Shown here: positions 1-6,633 of the stretch, in pieces
How the letters are laid out: each line of letters begins with the position of its first letter
How positions within the stretch are numbered: position 1 is the first letter of the stretch
Assembly (NCBI GenBank): GCA_021788115.1
Contig: JAJYLA010000024.1
Location: forward strand, 1 to 33,880
Origin: Actinomycetes bacterium
Lineage (GTDB): Bacteria; Actinomycetota; Acidimicrobiia; Acidimicrobiales; Palsa-688
DNA length: 33,880 nucleotides
Direction: 5' to 3'
The notes under the pieces: model-generated
Database searches by the model: none
Seen by the model: only the letters and a program-made list of their open reading frames with translations
What the model was told of the DNA's origin: nothing
Program-made: the position numbers and the translations under genes

Positions 1-1
1 G

Positions 2-265
2 GCCGGGGCGGCGCTCTGCATCTGGGCGGGTGCCCGCACGACCCTGGGTGGCGCCGGCGGCGGTGGTCCCCTCTCCGCCGCCGGCGCGCCCGGCGGATCG
101 CGCCCCGCTGCCGCGGGGGTGTGGGTCGTGCGGCCCGGCGACACGCTGTGGTCGATCGCCGAGAGCGTCGACCCGAGCGGGGACGTGAGACCGCTGGTTG
201 ACCGCCTGGCCGCCGAGGTGGGAAGCACCTCGCTGTACCCAGGGGAGCGGATCTCCTTGCCGTGA
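2..265 (+). CDS. LysM-domain protein, C-terminal part (5' end outside window)
   Basis: The reading frame is open from the first bases to a TGA at 263-265, so only the last 87 residues are seen. They begin with an Ala/Gly-rich stretch that could be the end of a membrane segment or linker. A single LysM domain follows, recognisable by VVRPGDTLWSIAE, then a valine/aspartate-rich helix and the closing YPGERISLP. LysM modules bind N-acetylglucosamine-containing glycans such as peptidoglycan, so a cell-envelope location is likely, but no catalytic domain is visible. It lies 32 nt upstream of nrdR. From memory, a LysM gene often sits between lexA and nrdR in actinobacteria; lexA itself would be outside this window. 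Confidence 0.75.
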   Translation, partial: AGAALCIWAGARTTLGGAGGGGPLSAAGAPGGSRPAAAGVWVVRPGDTLWSIAESVDPSGDVRPLVDRLAAEVGSTSLYPGERISLP

Positions 266-285
266 CCCGTGGCGCCCCCCGGCGG

Positions 286-297
286 TAGCGTCGGCAC
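286..297 (+). promoter_or_regulatory. leaderless promoter -10 of nrdR
   Basis: TAGCGT at 286-291 is followed by exactly six bases and then the GTG start at 298. No Shine-Dalgarno sequence is present. GTGACC at 262-267, with an 18-bp spacer, could serve as the -35. This fits an actinobacterial leaderless transcript whose first base is the start codon. Confidence 0.55.
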
Positions 298-768
298 GTG
301 CGGTGCCCCGTCTGTTCGAGCGTGGAGGACAAGGTCGTCGACTCCCGCTCAGCGGAGGACGGCGCCGCGATCCGGCGTCGGCGGGAGTGCATGTCGTGCG
401 GCCATCGCTTCACCACCTACGAACGCCTGGAGGAGCTCCCCTTGGTGGTGGTGAAGCGCTCGGGCTACCGCGAGCCCTTCGACAGGGCGAAAGTGGCCGC
501 GGGCATCGGGGCCGCCGCCAAGAACCGGCCGGTGACGGTCCTTCAGATGGAGCAACTCGCCTCGGAGATCGAAGAGACGCTGCGCCTGCTCGGGCAGGAG
601 GTCACATCCCAGCAGGTCGGCCTGGCCGTCCTCGATCGGCTGCGCGCGTTCGACGAGGTGACCTATCTGCGCTTCGCCAGTGTCTACAAGGGTTTCTCCG
701 GCGCGCTCGACTTCGAGAGGGAGGCCGGCCTGCTCACCAAATCGACGGAGCCGAAGAGGCCCGCCTGA
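298..768 (+). CDS. nrdR: transcriptional repressor NrdR
   Basis: The 156-residue product has the usual length and layout of NrdR. An N-terminal zinc ribbon uses Cys3, Cys6, Cys31 and Cys34 (CPVC and CMSCGHRFTTYE). An ATP-cone domain follows, from the VVKRSGYREPFDRAKV segment to about residue 140. NrdR senses ATP/dATP and represses ribonucleotide reductase operons by binding NrdR boxes. The GTG start at 298 was chosen because the MRCPVC N-terminus is invariant in the family and a -10 element lies six bases upstream. No ribonucleotide reductase gene follows; a phosphofructokinase gene does, so the target must be elsewhere. The C-terminus (KSTEPKRPA) is short and unstructured. Confidence 0.95.
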   Translation: MRCPVCSSVEDKVVDSRSAEDGAAIRRRRECMSCGHRFTTYERLEELPLVVVKRSGYREPFDRAKVAAGIGAAAKNRPVTVLQMEQLASEIEETLRLLGQEVTSQQVGLAVLDRLRAFDEVTYLRFASVYKGFSGALDFEREAGLLTKSTEPKRPA

Positions 769-886
769 GACAGGGCGTCGGGGCGCGACGGGGGGACGGC
801 GTGGGGAGCCGCCAGCGGCGAGCTAGGTTCCTTAGGGACTGAGGACCGGTCCCCACCCGGTCCGCGAATCGCAGGAGGGAGTGGCT

Positions 887-1921
887 ATGCGCGTCGGACT
901 GCTCACCGGCGGCGGCGACTGCCCGGGTCTCAACGCGGTGATCCGGGCGGTCGTGCGGAAGGGGGAGGTCACGTTCAACGACGAGATCGTAGGCTTTCTG
1001 GACGGCTGGCGGGGCGTGATCGAGAACACGACCATGATGCTCGACGTCGAGCGGTGCCGGGGCATCCTCCCGCGTGGGGGAACGATCCTTGGTACGTCGC
1101 GCACGAACCCGTACAAGCTCGACGGCGCGATGGGGAAGCTGCTCCAGACCCTGCGCGCCCAGCGCATCGACGCCCTCGTGGCCATGGGCGGGGAGGACAC
1201 CCTCGGGGTCGCGGAGAAGCTGAGCAGCGACGAGGGCGTGTCGATGGTGGGCGTGCCGAAGACGATCGACAACGACCTGTCGGCGACGGACTTCACGTTC
1301 GGCTTCGATACGGCGGTACAGATCGCGACCGAGGCCATCGACCGGCTGCACACGACCGCCGAGTCCCACGACCGCGTGATCGTGTGCGAGGTGATGGGCC
1401 GCCACGCGGGATGGATCGCCACGTATGCCGGGATCGCCGGCGGGGCGGCGGAGATCCTCATCCCCGAAGAGCCCTTCGACATCGACCTCGTATGCCGCAA
1501 GCTGAAAGCCCGCCACGCCAAGGGGCGGTTCGCGTCGATCGTCGTTGTGGCGGAAGGAGCCCTGCCCGTGGAGGGAACAATGGCCGTCGTATCGGGGGAG
1601 GTGGACCAGTTCGGCCACCCGCGCCTCGGCGGGATCGCCAACCTCCTCGCCTCCGAGATCGAGAGCCGCACCGGGTTCGAGACGCGGGTCACCATCCTCG
1701 GGCACATCCAGCGGGGCGGGACCCCGACAGCGTTCGACCGGGTTCTCGCCACACGCTTCGGGATCGCGGCGATCGATGCCGTCCACGACCGGGCGTTCGG
1801 CCAGATGGTCGCCCTGCGGGGGAACGACATCGTGCGGGTCCCGCTGAAGGCGGCCGTCTCGGAGCTGAAGACCGTCGACTCGGCGCTCTACCACGGCGTG
1901 GCCGAGTACTTCTTCAGCTGA
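887..1921 (+). CDS. pfp: 6-phosphofructokinase, probably pyrophosphate-dependent
   Basis: This 344-residue protein belongs to the PfkA family and phosphorylates fructose 6-phosphate at the committed step of glycolysis. Visible motifs are the N-terminal TGGGDCPGLN loop, MGGEDTLG at 100-107, the catalytic PKTIDND at 124-130, MGRHAGWIA and the GHIQRGGTP segment near the C-terminus. Residue 104 is Asp and residue 125 is Lys. ATP-dependent enzymes such as that of E. coli have Gly at both places, while the Asp/Lys pair marks pyrophosphate-dependent members (known for the family). Start choice: AGGAGG at 873-878 is 8 nt before ATG 887 but only 2 nt before an in-frame GTG at 881. The gene is convergent with the phosphatase gene that follows. 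ATP use cannot be excluded without assay. Confidence 0.9.
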   Translation: MRVGLLTGGGDCPGLNAVIRAVVRKGEVTFNDEIVGFLDGWRGVIENTTMMLDVERCRGILPRGGTILGTSRTNPYKLDGAMGKLLQTLRAQRIDALVAMGGEDTLGVAEKLSSDEGVSMVGVPKTIDNDLSATDFTFGFDTAVQIATEAIDRLHTTAESHDRVIVCEVMGRHAGWIATYAGIAGGAAEILIPEEPFDIDLVCRKLKARHAKGRFASIVVVAEGALPVEGTMAVVSGEVDQFGHPRLGGIANLLASEIESRTGFETRVTILGHIQRGGTPTAFDRVLATRFGIAAIDAVHDRAFGQMVALRGNDIVRVPLKAAVSELKTVDSALYHGVAEYFFS

Positions 1922-1939
1922 TCACGCGGGGCCGCAGGC

Positions 1940-1960
1940 GCCGGCGGCGCGAACGCCGGC
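1940..1960. terminator. GC-rich hairpin between convergent genes
   Basis: GCCGGCG (1940-1946) and CGCCGGC (1954-1960) form a perfect 7-bp stem with a 7-nt loop, 18 nt after the phosphofructokinase stop and 21 nt before the end of the convergent phosphatase gene. There is no T-run, so it would be an atypical, possibly bidirectional, terminator. Confidence 0.35.
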
Positions 1961-1981
1961 CCCCGGGTTGGCCCCGGCGCC

Positions 1982-2893
1982 CTACCAGTACCTGGGTTCG
2001 GGGCCCTCGGGAGCGGAGAGCGCCCCGGCGTGGGTGAGCAGTTCCTCCAGGGGTCCGAACAGCTGCGGAGCCGAGGCGAGGATGAGCCGGTTCGACAGGA
2101 TCTCCACGCGCGCCCCCGCCTCCTCGCAGATGAGCGCGCCGGCGGCGAGATCCCACGGGTTGAGCCCCCACTCGTAGTACGCGTCGAAGCGCCCGGCGGC
2201 CGTCCAGCACAGGTCGAGGGCCGCCGAGCCCAACCGGCGGATGTCGCGCACCGCCGGCAGGACCCGGCCGAGGATCTCGGCCTGCCAGCGGCGGCGCTCG
2301 GCGCGGTAGCCGAACCCGGTGGCGACGAGCGCGGTGGCCAGCTCCGACCGGCCGGACGCGACGCGGCAGGGGGAGCCGTTCCGCCGGGCGCCCCATCCCC
2401 GCACCGCTGCCCACGTCTCCTCGCGGCAGGGATCGACGACGACACCGACTGCCGTCTCGCCGTCCACCTCCGCGGCGACGGACACCGAGAACTGCGGTAT
2501 GTCGAAGAGGAAGTTGGTGGTGCCGTCGAGCGGGTCGACGACCCAGCGGACCCCGGTCGTCCCGGATCGCTCGGTGCCCTCTTCCCCGAGGACGGCGTCA
2601 TCGGGCCGCCGCTCCCGCAGGACGGCCGCGACGGCCGCCTCGGCGGCGCGGTCGACTTCCGACACCATGTCGGTCGCCGACGTCTTGGTCTCGACGGAGC
2701 GGTGCTCGCCCTCGAAGGAGGCGGCGACGATGCCCGCTGCCGCCCACGCCGCGGTGACGGCCGTGGCGGCCAGCTCGACGGTCAGGGGGTCCGCCCCGGC
2801 GGGGGGTGGCCCGAAGACCTCCCCGGCGGCCGCGCCGGGACCGGCCCCGACGGAGGCGCCGTTCGGTTCGGGATGAGGATCGTGGCGGGTCAC
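1982..2893 (-). CDS. inositol-monophosphatase family phosphatase
   Basis: The 303-residue product carries the metal-binding signatures of the IMPase superfamily: GEEG in the first third, then DPLDGTTNFLF, and WDLAAGALICEEAGA near the C-terminus. Such Mg2+-dependent enzymes hydrolyse inositol 1-phosphate, histidinol phosphate, fructose 1,6-bisphosphate or 3'-phosphoadenosine phosphates; the sequence alone does not decide which. In actinobacteria an inositol monophosphatase feeds phosphatidylinositol and mycothiol synthesis, and a histidinol phosphatase (HisN) is an equal alternative. The GTG at 2893 was chosen as start because TACGCT lies six bases before it on the minus strand. An open frame continues upstream to about 3127, but that part would run into the divergent threonine aldolase gene. 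The N-terminal 35 residues are Pro/Ala/Gly-rich and poorly conserved. Confidence 0.88.
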   Translation of the reverse strand: MTRHDPHPEPNGASVGAGPGAAAGEVFGPPPAGADPLTVELAATAVTAAWAAAGIVAASFEGEHRSVETKTSATDMVSEVDRAAEAAVAAVLRERRPDDAVLGEEGTERSGTTGVRWVVDPLDGTTNFLFDIPQFSVSVAAEVDGETAVGVVVDPCREETWAAVRGWGARRNGSPCRVASGRSELATALVATGFGYRAERRRWQAEILGRVLPAVRDIRRLGSAALDLCWTAAGRFDAYYEWGLNPWDLAAGALICEEAGARVEILSNRLILASAPQLFGPLEELLTHAGALSAPEGPEPRYW

Positions 2894-2899
2894 GGCTGT

Positions 2900-2909
2900 A
2901 GCGTACGGT
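2900..2909. promoter_or_regulatory. divergent leaderless promoters with overlapping -10 elements
   Basis: On the plus strand TACGGT (2904-2909) is six bases before the GTG of the threonine aldolase gene (2916). On the minus strand TACGCT (2905-2900) is six bases before the GTG of the phosphatase gene (2893). The two hexamers share the central TA. Neither gene has a Shine-Dalgarno sequence, so both transcripts are predicted to be leaderless. Confidence 0.6.
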
Positions 2910-2915
2910 GAGGGC

Positions 2916-3938
2916 GTGCTCGTCGATCTCCGCTCCGATACCGTCACCCGTCCCACGCCGGCGATGCGGCGCGCGATGGCCGACGCCGAGGTGGGTGACG
3001 ACCAGTACGGGGAGGACCCGACGGTCCGGCTGCTGGAGGAGACTTTCGCGGACATCACCGGCAAGGAGGCGGCCATGCTCGTCCCGTCGGGGACGATGGG
3101 CAACCAGGTGTGCCTCCTCGCCCTCACGCGCCCGGGCGACGCCGTCGTCGTCGGGGCCCGGCAGCATGTCGTCCTCTACGAGGCGGGCGCGGGGCCTGCC
3201 AACGCCGGCGTCACCTGGCTCGCGGTCCCCGACGAGCACGGGCGCCTCAACGTGGGCGACGTGGAAGCGGCGATCGACGCCGCAGCCCACCACCAGCCCG
3301 TGCCTTCCGCTGTCGCGCTGGAGGACACCCACATGGCGGCGGGCGGGACGGTATGGCCGAAGGACAGGCTCGACGCGGTGTCGGAGCTCGCCCGCCGACG
3401 CGGCCTGCGGGTCCACCTCGACGGTGCCCGGCTCTGGCACGCAGCGGTAGCCACCGGCGGCACCCTGAGGGAGCGGGCTGCCGCTGCGACGACCGTGACG
3501 TGCTGTCTGTCCAAGGGCCTGGCGGCGCCGATCGGGTCGCTCGTCGCCGGACCCCTCGACGTCATGGACGCGGCGCACCTGGCCCGCAAGCGGCTGGGCG
3601 GGGCGATGAGGCAGGCCGGCGTCATCGCGGCCGCCGGCCTGGTCGCCCTCCGCGACGGCGTCGAGCGCCTCGCCGAGGATCACGAACGGGCTCGCCGGCT
3701 CGGCGCCGCTGTCGCGGAGCGATGGCCCGAAGGATGCCTGCCCCGGGCGGGGGTTCAGACGAACATCGTGGTCTTCTCGCCGCCCGACCCCGGCGGCCTG
3801 CTGCGCCACCTCGGCGAGTCGGGCGTGCTGGCCGGCACGATCGCGCCGGGGGTGGTCCGGCTGGTCACCCACGCCGATGTCGACGACGCGGGCGTCGACG
3901 CCGCCTGCGACGCGATCGCCCGGGCGCCCGGTCCCTGA
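2916..3938 (+). CDS. ltaE: low-specificity L-threonine aldolase
   Basis: This 340-residue pyridoxal-phosphate enzyme of fold type I cleaves L-threonine or L-allo-threonine to glycine and acetaldehyde. The N-terminal VDLRSDTVTRPT, the GDDQYGEDPTV segment, the HLDGARLWHAAVA motif with the cofactor-binding Asp, and CLSKGLAAPIGS with the Schiff-base lysine are all present. Length and motif order match the LtaE family. The start is GTG 2916, placed six bases after the -10 TACGGT. It is transcribed divergently from the phosphatase gene, and the PIG-L gene starts 31 nt downstream from what looks like its own promoter. Confidence 0.92.
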   Translation: MLVDLRSDTVTRPTPAMRRAMADAEVGDDQYGEDPTVRLLEETFADITGKEAAMLVPSGTMGNQVCLLALTRPGDAVVVGARQHVVLYEAGAGPANAGVTWLAVPDEHGRLNVGDVEAAIDAAAHHQPVPSAVALEDTHMAAGGTVWPKDRLDAVSELARRRGLRVHLDGARLWHAAVATGGTLRERAAAATTVTCCLSKGLAAPIGSLVAGPLDVMDAAHLARKRLGGAMRQAGVIAAAGLVALRDGVERLAEDHERARRLGAAVAERWPEGCLPRAGVQTNIVVFSPPDPGGLLRHLGESGVLAGTIAPGVVRLVTHADVDDAGVDAACDAIARAPGP

Positions 3939-3957
3939 GCACGGCAGGCCGCGGGGC

Positions 3958-3969
3958 TACCGTGTGCCC
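3958..3969 (+). promoter_or_regulatory. leaderless promoter -10 of the PIG-L gene
   Basis: TACCGT at 3958-3963 is followed by exactly six bases and the GTG start at 3970. No ribosome binding site is present. The spacing is identical to that at nrdR and at the divergent phosphatase/aldolase pair. Confidence 0.5.
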
Positions 3970-4677
3970 GTGGCCGAGCTCGTCACCGCCGTGCCGCTCA
4001 GCGTCCTCGCCATCTACGCCCATCCCGACGACGCCGACGTGTCGGCCGGGGGGACCCTCGCGACCTGGGCGTCGGCGGGCTGCGTGGTCCACGTGTGCAT
4101 CTGCGCCGACGGCGACAAGGGCTCGGCCGACCCGGCGGCCGACCCCGAGGAGCTGGTGGTCCGGCGCCGCTCGGAGACCGCGGCCGCCGGCACCATCGTC
4201 GGCGTCCGGGCCCACCACTGGCTCGGCTGGCGCGACGGCGAGCTGGAGGACGGCGCGGCACTGCGCTCGCAGCTCGTGGCGCTGGTGCGCCAGGTCCGTC
4301 CCGAGGCGGTGCTGGCCGCCGACCCGACCGCCGTGTACTTCGGCGAGCGATACGTCAACCACCGCGACCACCGGGTGACCGGCTGGGCGGCCCTCGACGC
4401 CGTGGCCCCGGCGGCGTCCAACCCGCACTACTTCCCCGACGCCGGCCCCCCCCACCGCGTGCGGATGCTGTACCTGTCGGGCACCCTCGAACCGGACGTG
4501 TGGGTCGACATCTCCGGGACGATCGACGCCAAGGCTGCGGCCATCGCGTGCCACGCCAGCCAGGTGGGCGATGCCGGGGAGTGGCTCCGCCATGCCGTGC
4601 GCCAGCGGGCAGAGGAAGCCGGTCGCGCGGCGGGGGTCGCCCACGCCGAGGGCTTCCGCCGCATCCTTCTCTCCTGA
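3970..4677 (+). CDS. PIG-L / LmbE family N-acetylglucosaminyl deacetylase
   Basis: The 235-residue product has the zinc-dependent deacetylase signature AHPDD near the N-terminus, followed by SAGGTLATWA, and the metal-ligand motif NHRDHRVTG in the middle. Family members remove acetyl groups from GlcNAc-linked substrates, including the mycothiol precursor (MshB), mycothiol conjugates (Mca), antibiotic precursors and bacillithiol intermediates. Which substrate applies here cannot be read from the sequence. Open frame extends upstream to 3877 inside the threonine aldolase gene, but GTG 3970 is preferred because of the -10 six bases before it and because the fold begins just after it. Its stop codon overlaps the ATG of dinB by one base. 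Confidence 0.88.
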   Translation: MAELVTAVPLSVLAIYAHPDDADVSAGGTLATWASAGCVVHVCICADGDKGSADPAADPEELVVRRRSETAAAGTIVGVRAHHWLGWRDGELEDGAALRSQLVALVRQVRPEAVLAADPTAVYFGERYVNHRDHRVTGWAALDAVAPAASNPHYFPDAGPPHRVRMLYLSGTLEPDVWVDISGTIDAKAAAIACHASQVGDAGEWLRHAVRQRAEEAGRAAGVAHAEGFRRILLS

Positions 4678-6098
4678 TGCCGGCCGCGGTGAGCGAGACT
4701 GAGCGGGTGGGTCCCCGTCCTCCGGCCCGGCCCGACCGGCGCCTCCGGCGCATCCTCCACGTCGACATGGACGCCTTTTTCGCTGCCGTCGAGATCCTCG
4801 ACGACCCAACGCTCGCCGGGCGGCCCCTCGTCGTCGGCGGGACCGGCCGGCGGGGTGTGGTCGCCTCGTGCAGCTATGAGGCGCGGGTTTTCGGGGTGCA
4901 TTCCGCCATGCCGACCGCCCAGGCGCGGCGCCTCTGCCCGCACGCGGTCTTCGTCCCGGGGCGCCACGACCGCTACGCCGAGCTGAGCCGGAGCATCCAC
5001 GCCGTCCTGCAGCGCTTCACGCCCCTCGTCGAGGGCATATCGCTCGACGAGGCATTTTTGGATGTCACAGGCTCCGAGCGGGCCGTCGGGCCGGCCGAGG
5101 AGATCGCGTGGTCGATCCGCTCCGCCATCGCCCAGGAGCTCCGGCTCGACTGCTCGGTCGGGGTGGCGCCCGCGAAGTTCCTGGCGAAGCTGGCCTCGGA
5201 GGCGGCCAAGCCGACGGCCGGCCCGGCCGGGGTGCAACCCGGCCGCGGGGTCGTGGTCATCAGACCCGGGGAGGAACTCGCCTTCTTGCACCCGCTGACG
5301 ATCGAAACCCTGTGGGGGGTGGGTCCCGCGACGGCCGCCCGGCTGCGCCGCCTCGGCGTGCACACCGTCGGCGACCTTGCCGCAGTACCTTGCGACGTCC
5401 TCGAAGCGACCGTCGGGCGGGCGCACGGCCGGCATCTCGGTCAGCTGGCGCGCGGCGTCGACGATCGGCCGGTCGAGCCGGAGAGGGAGACCAAGTCGGT
5501 GAGCCAGGAGGAGACCTATCCCCTCGACCGCCGCGACCGCGACGGGCTGCGGGACGAGCTGCTGCGCATGGCTGATGCCGTCGCCACCCGGGTCCGGCGC
5601 GCCGGCAGGGTCGGGCGCACCGTGACCCTCAAGGTCCGCTTCGGCGACTTCACCACCCTCACACGCTCCCGCACCGAGCCAGCCGGCGTCGCCGACGGCC
5701 AGGCCATCGCGTCGATCGCGCGGGCTCTGTTCGACGCGATCGACGTCACGAGGGGGGTACGCCTGCTCGGCGTGGGCGTATCGAGCCTGGCTGCGCCAGG
5801 GCCGGCGTCTGCCGAGCAGATGACCCTCGACCTGGACCGCGCCGCGCCGCCCCGGCCGGGCGGCGTCCGCGGAGACACAGGCGCGCCCGGCGGGGCGGAG
5901 CGACCGTCGCCAGCGGCGCGCCGGGCGGCAGCCTCGGGAGCCGTCGACTCGGTCCGGGAACGCTTCGGTGCCGCGTCCCTCGGTCCCGCCGCGCTGCTCG
6001 GTCCCGGGGGGATCCGGGTGAAGCGCACGGGTGACGCCCCGTGGGGGCCTGGCGCGGAGCCGCCGGGGGGAGCCGGCGGGCCGCGCAGCGGGAGCTGA
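4677..6098 (+). CDS. dinB: DNA polymerase IV (Y family)
   Basis: A 473-residue translesion polymerase. The palm has VDMDAFFAAVE (Asp30 and Asp32) and SLDEAFLDVTGS (Asp124 and Glu125), the metal-binding carboxylates. YEARVFGVHSAMP is the steric-gate and finger region. A helix-hairpin-helix (TLWGVGPATAARLRRLGVHTVGDL) forms the thumb, and a little-finger domain follows from about residue 280. QMTLDL at 381-386 resembles a sliding-clamp binding motif. The C-terminal 90 residues include the actinobacterial DinB block VRERFGAASLGPAALL and end in a Gly/Pro-rich tail. ATG 4677 overlaps the preceding stop by one base (TGATG), suggesting translational coupling to the deacetylase. No GAACnnnnGTTC-type LexA box was seen upstream. 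Confidence 0.95.
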   Translation: MPAAVSETERVGPRPPARPDRRLRRILHVDMDAFFAAVEILDDPTLAGRPLVVGGTGRRGVVASCSYEARVFGVHSAMPTAQARRLCPHAVFVPGRHDRYAELSRSIHAVLQRFTPLVEGISLDEAFLDVTGSERAVGPAEEIAWSIRSAIAQELRLDCSVGVAPAKFLAKLASEAAKPTAGPAGVQPGRGVVVIRPGEELAFLHPLTIETLWGVGPATAARLRRLGVHTVGDLAAVPCDVLEATVGRAHGRHLGQLARGVDDRPVEPERETKSVSQEETYPLDRRDRDGLRDELLRMADAVATRVRRAGRVGRTVTLKVRFGDFTTLTRSRTEPAGVADGQAIASIARALFDAIDVTRGVRLLGVGVSSLAAPGPASAEQMTLDLDRAAPPRPGGVRGDTGAPGGAERPSPAARRAAASGAVDSVRERFGAASLGPAALLGPGGIRVKRTGDAPWGPGAEPPGGAGGPRSGS

Positions 6099-6160
6099 GC
6101 GCCTGCCCCGTGCCGCCGGCCGGTCGCGCGCAAGCGGCTCGTGCTACCCCGCTGCGTTGC

Positions 6161-6201
6161 TATACCGTGCGGGCAGGTGCGAAAATGGCGCCAACGGAGG
6201 G
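6161..6201 (+). promoter_or_regulatory. promoter and Shine-Dalgarno of the DUF3040 gene
   Basis: An AT-rich TATACCGT at 6161-6168 offers a -10 hexamer (TATACC or TACCGT). About 30 nt later GGAGGG (6196-6201) lies six bases before the GTG at 6208, so this transcript has a short leader, unlike its leaderless neighbours. Confidence 0.45.
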
Positions 6202-6207
6202 TCGGAC

Positions 6208-6600
6208 GTGCCGCTGAACGAGAACGAAGAGCGCATCCTTCGGGAGATCGAGCGGCGTCTCGAGGACAGCGACCCGGAGTCCGCGCGGCGGATCCGCTCG
6301 ACCACCCTGCCGCGGTACCTGGCCCGGAACTGCAAGTGGGGGATCGTCGGCTTCCTGGTCGGGCTCGTCATCCTCCTGGTCGGGTTCGCGTCGAGCTGGG
6401 TGCTCGGCCTGATCGGGTTCGTGGTCATGCTGGCCGGCGCGATCACCTTCACGCAGAACCTGCGCAGGATCGGTCGGCACAGCTGGCACCAGCTCACCCG
6501 GTCCAACGGCGGTCGCAACGTCGGCCAGATGATCGAGGACGCCGCGGAGCGCCTCCGCCGCCGCTTCTCCGGCGGGGATGGCGACCCCGGCGGCTCCTGA
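6208..6600 (+). CDS. DUF3040 family membrane protein
   Basis: The 130-residue protein starts with PLNENEERILREIERRLEDSDP, the diagnostic N-terminus of DUF3040 proteins, which are restricted to actinobacteria and have no assigned function. Two adjacent hydrophobic helices (about residues 47-67 and 69-90) form a membrane hairpin, and an arginine-rich cytoplasmic tail follows. GTG 6208 is preceded by GGAGGG at an ideal distance. From memory, genes of this family commonly lie between dinB and mraZ in actinobacteria, and the same position here supports the assignment. It is convergent with the transglutaminase gene, 33 nt apart. Confidence 0.85.
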   Translation: MPLNENEERILREIERRLEDSDPESARRIRSTTLPRYLARNCKWGIVGFLVGLVILLVGFASSWVLGLIGFVVMLAGAITFTQNLRRIGRHSWHQLTRSNGGRNVGQMIEDAAERLRRRFSGGDGDPGGS

Positions 6601-6633
6601 GCGCAGCCGAACGCCCGCGCTCCCGTCCGGAGG

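Noticed and set aside
2894-3127. N-terminal extension of the phosphatase gene to 3127 on the minus strand
   Set aside because: It would overlap the threonine aldolase coding region by over 200 nt and lacks family similarity; the -10 six bases before GTG 2893 supports the shorter form.
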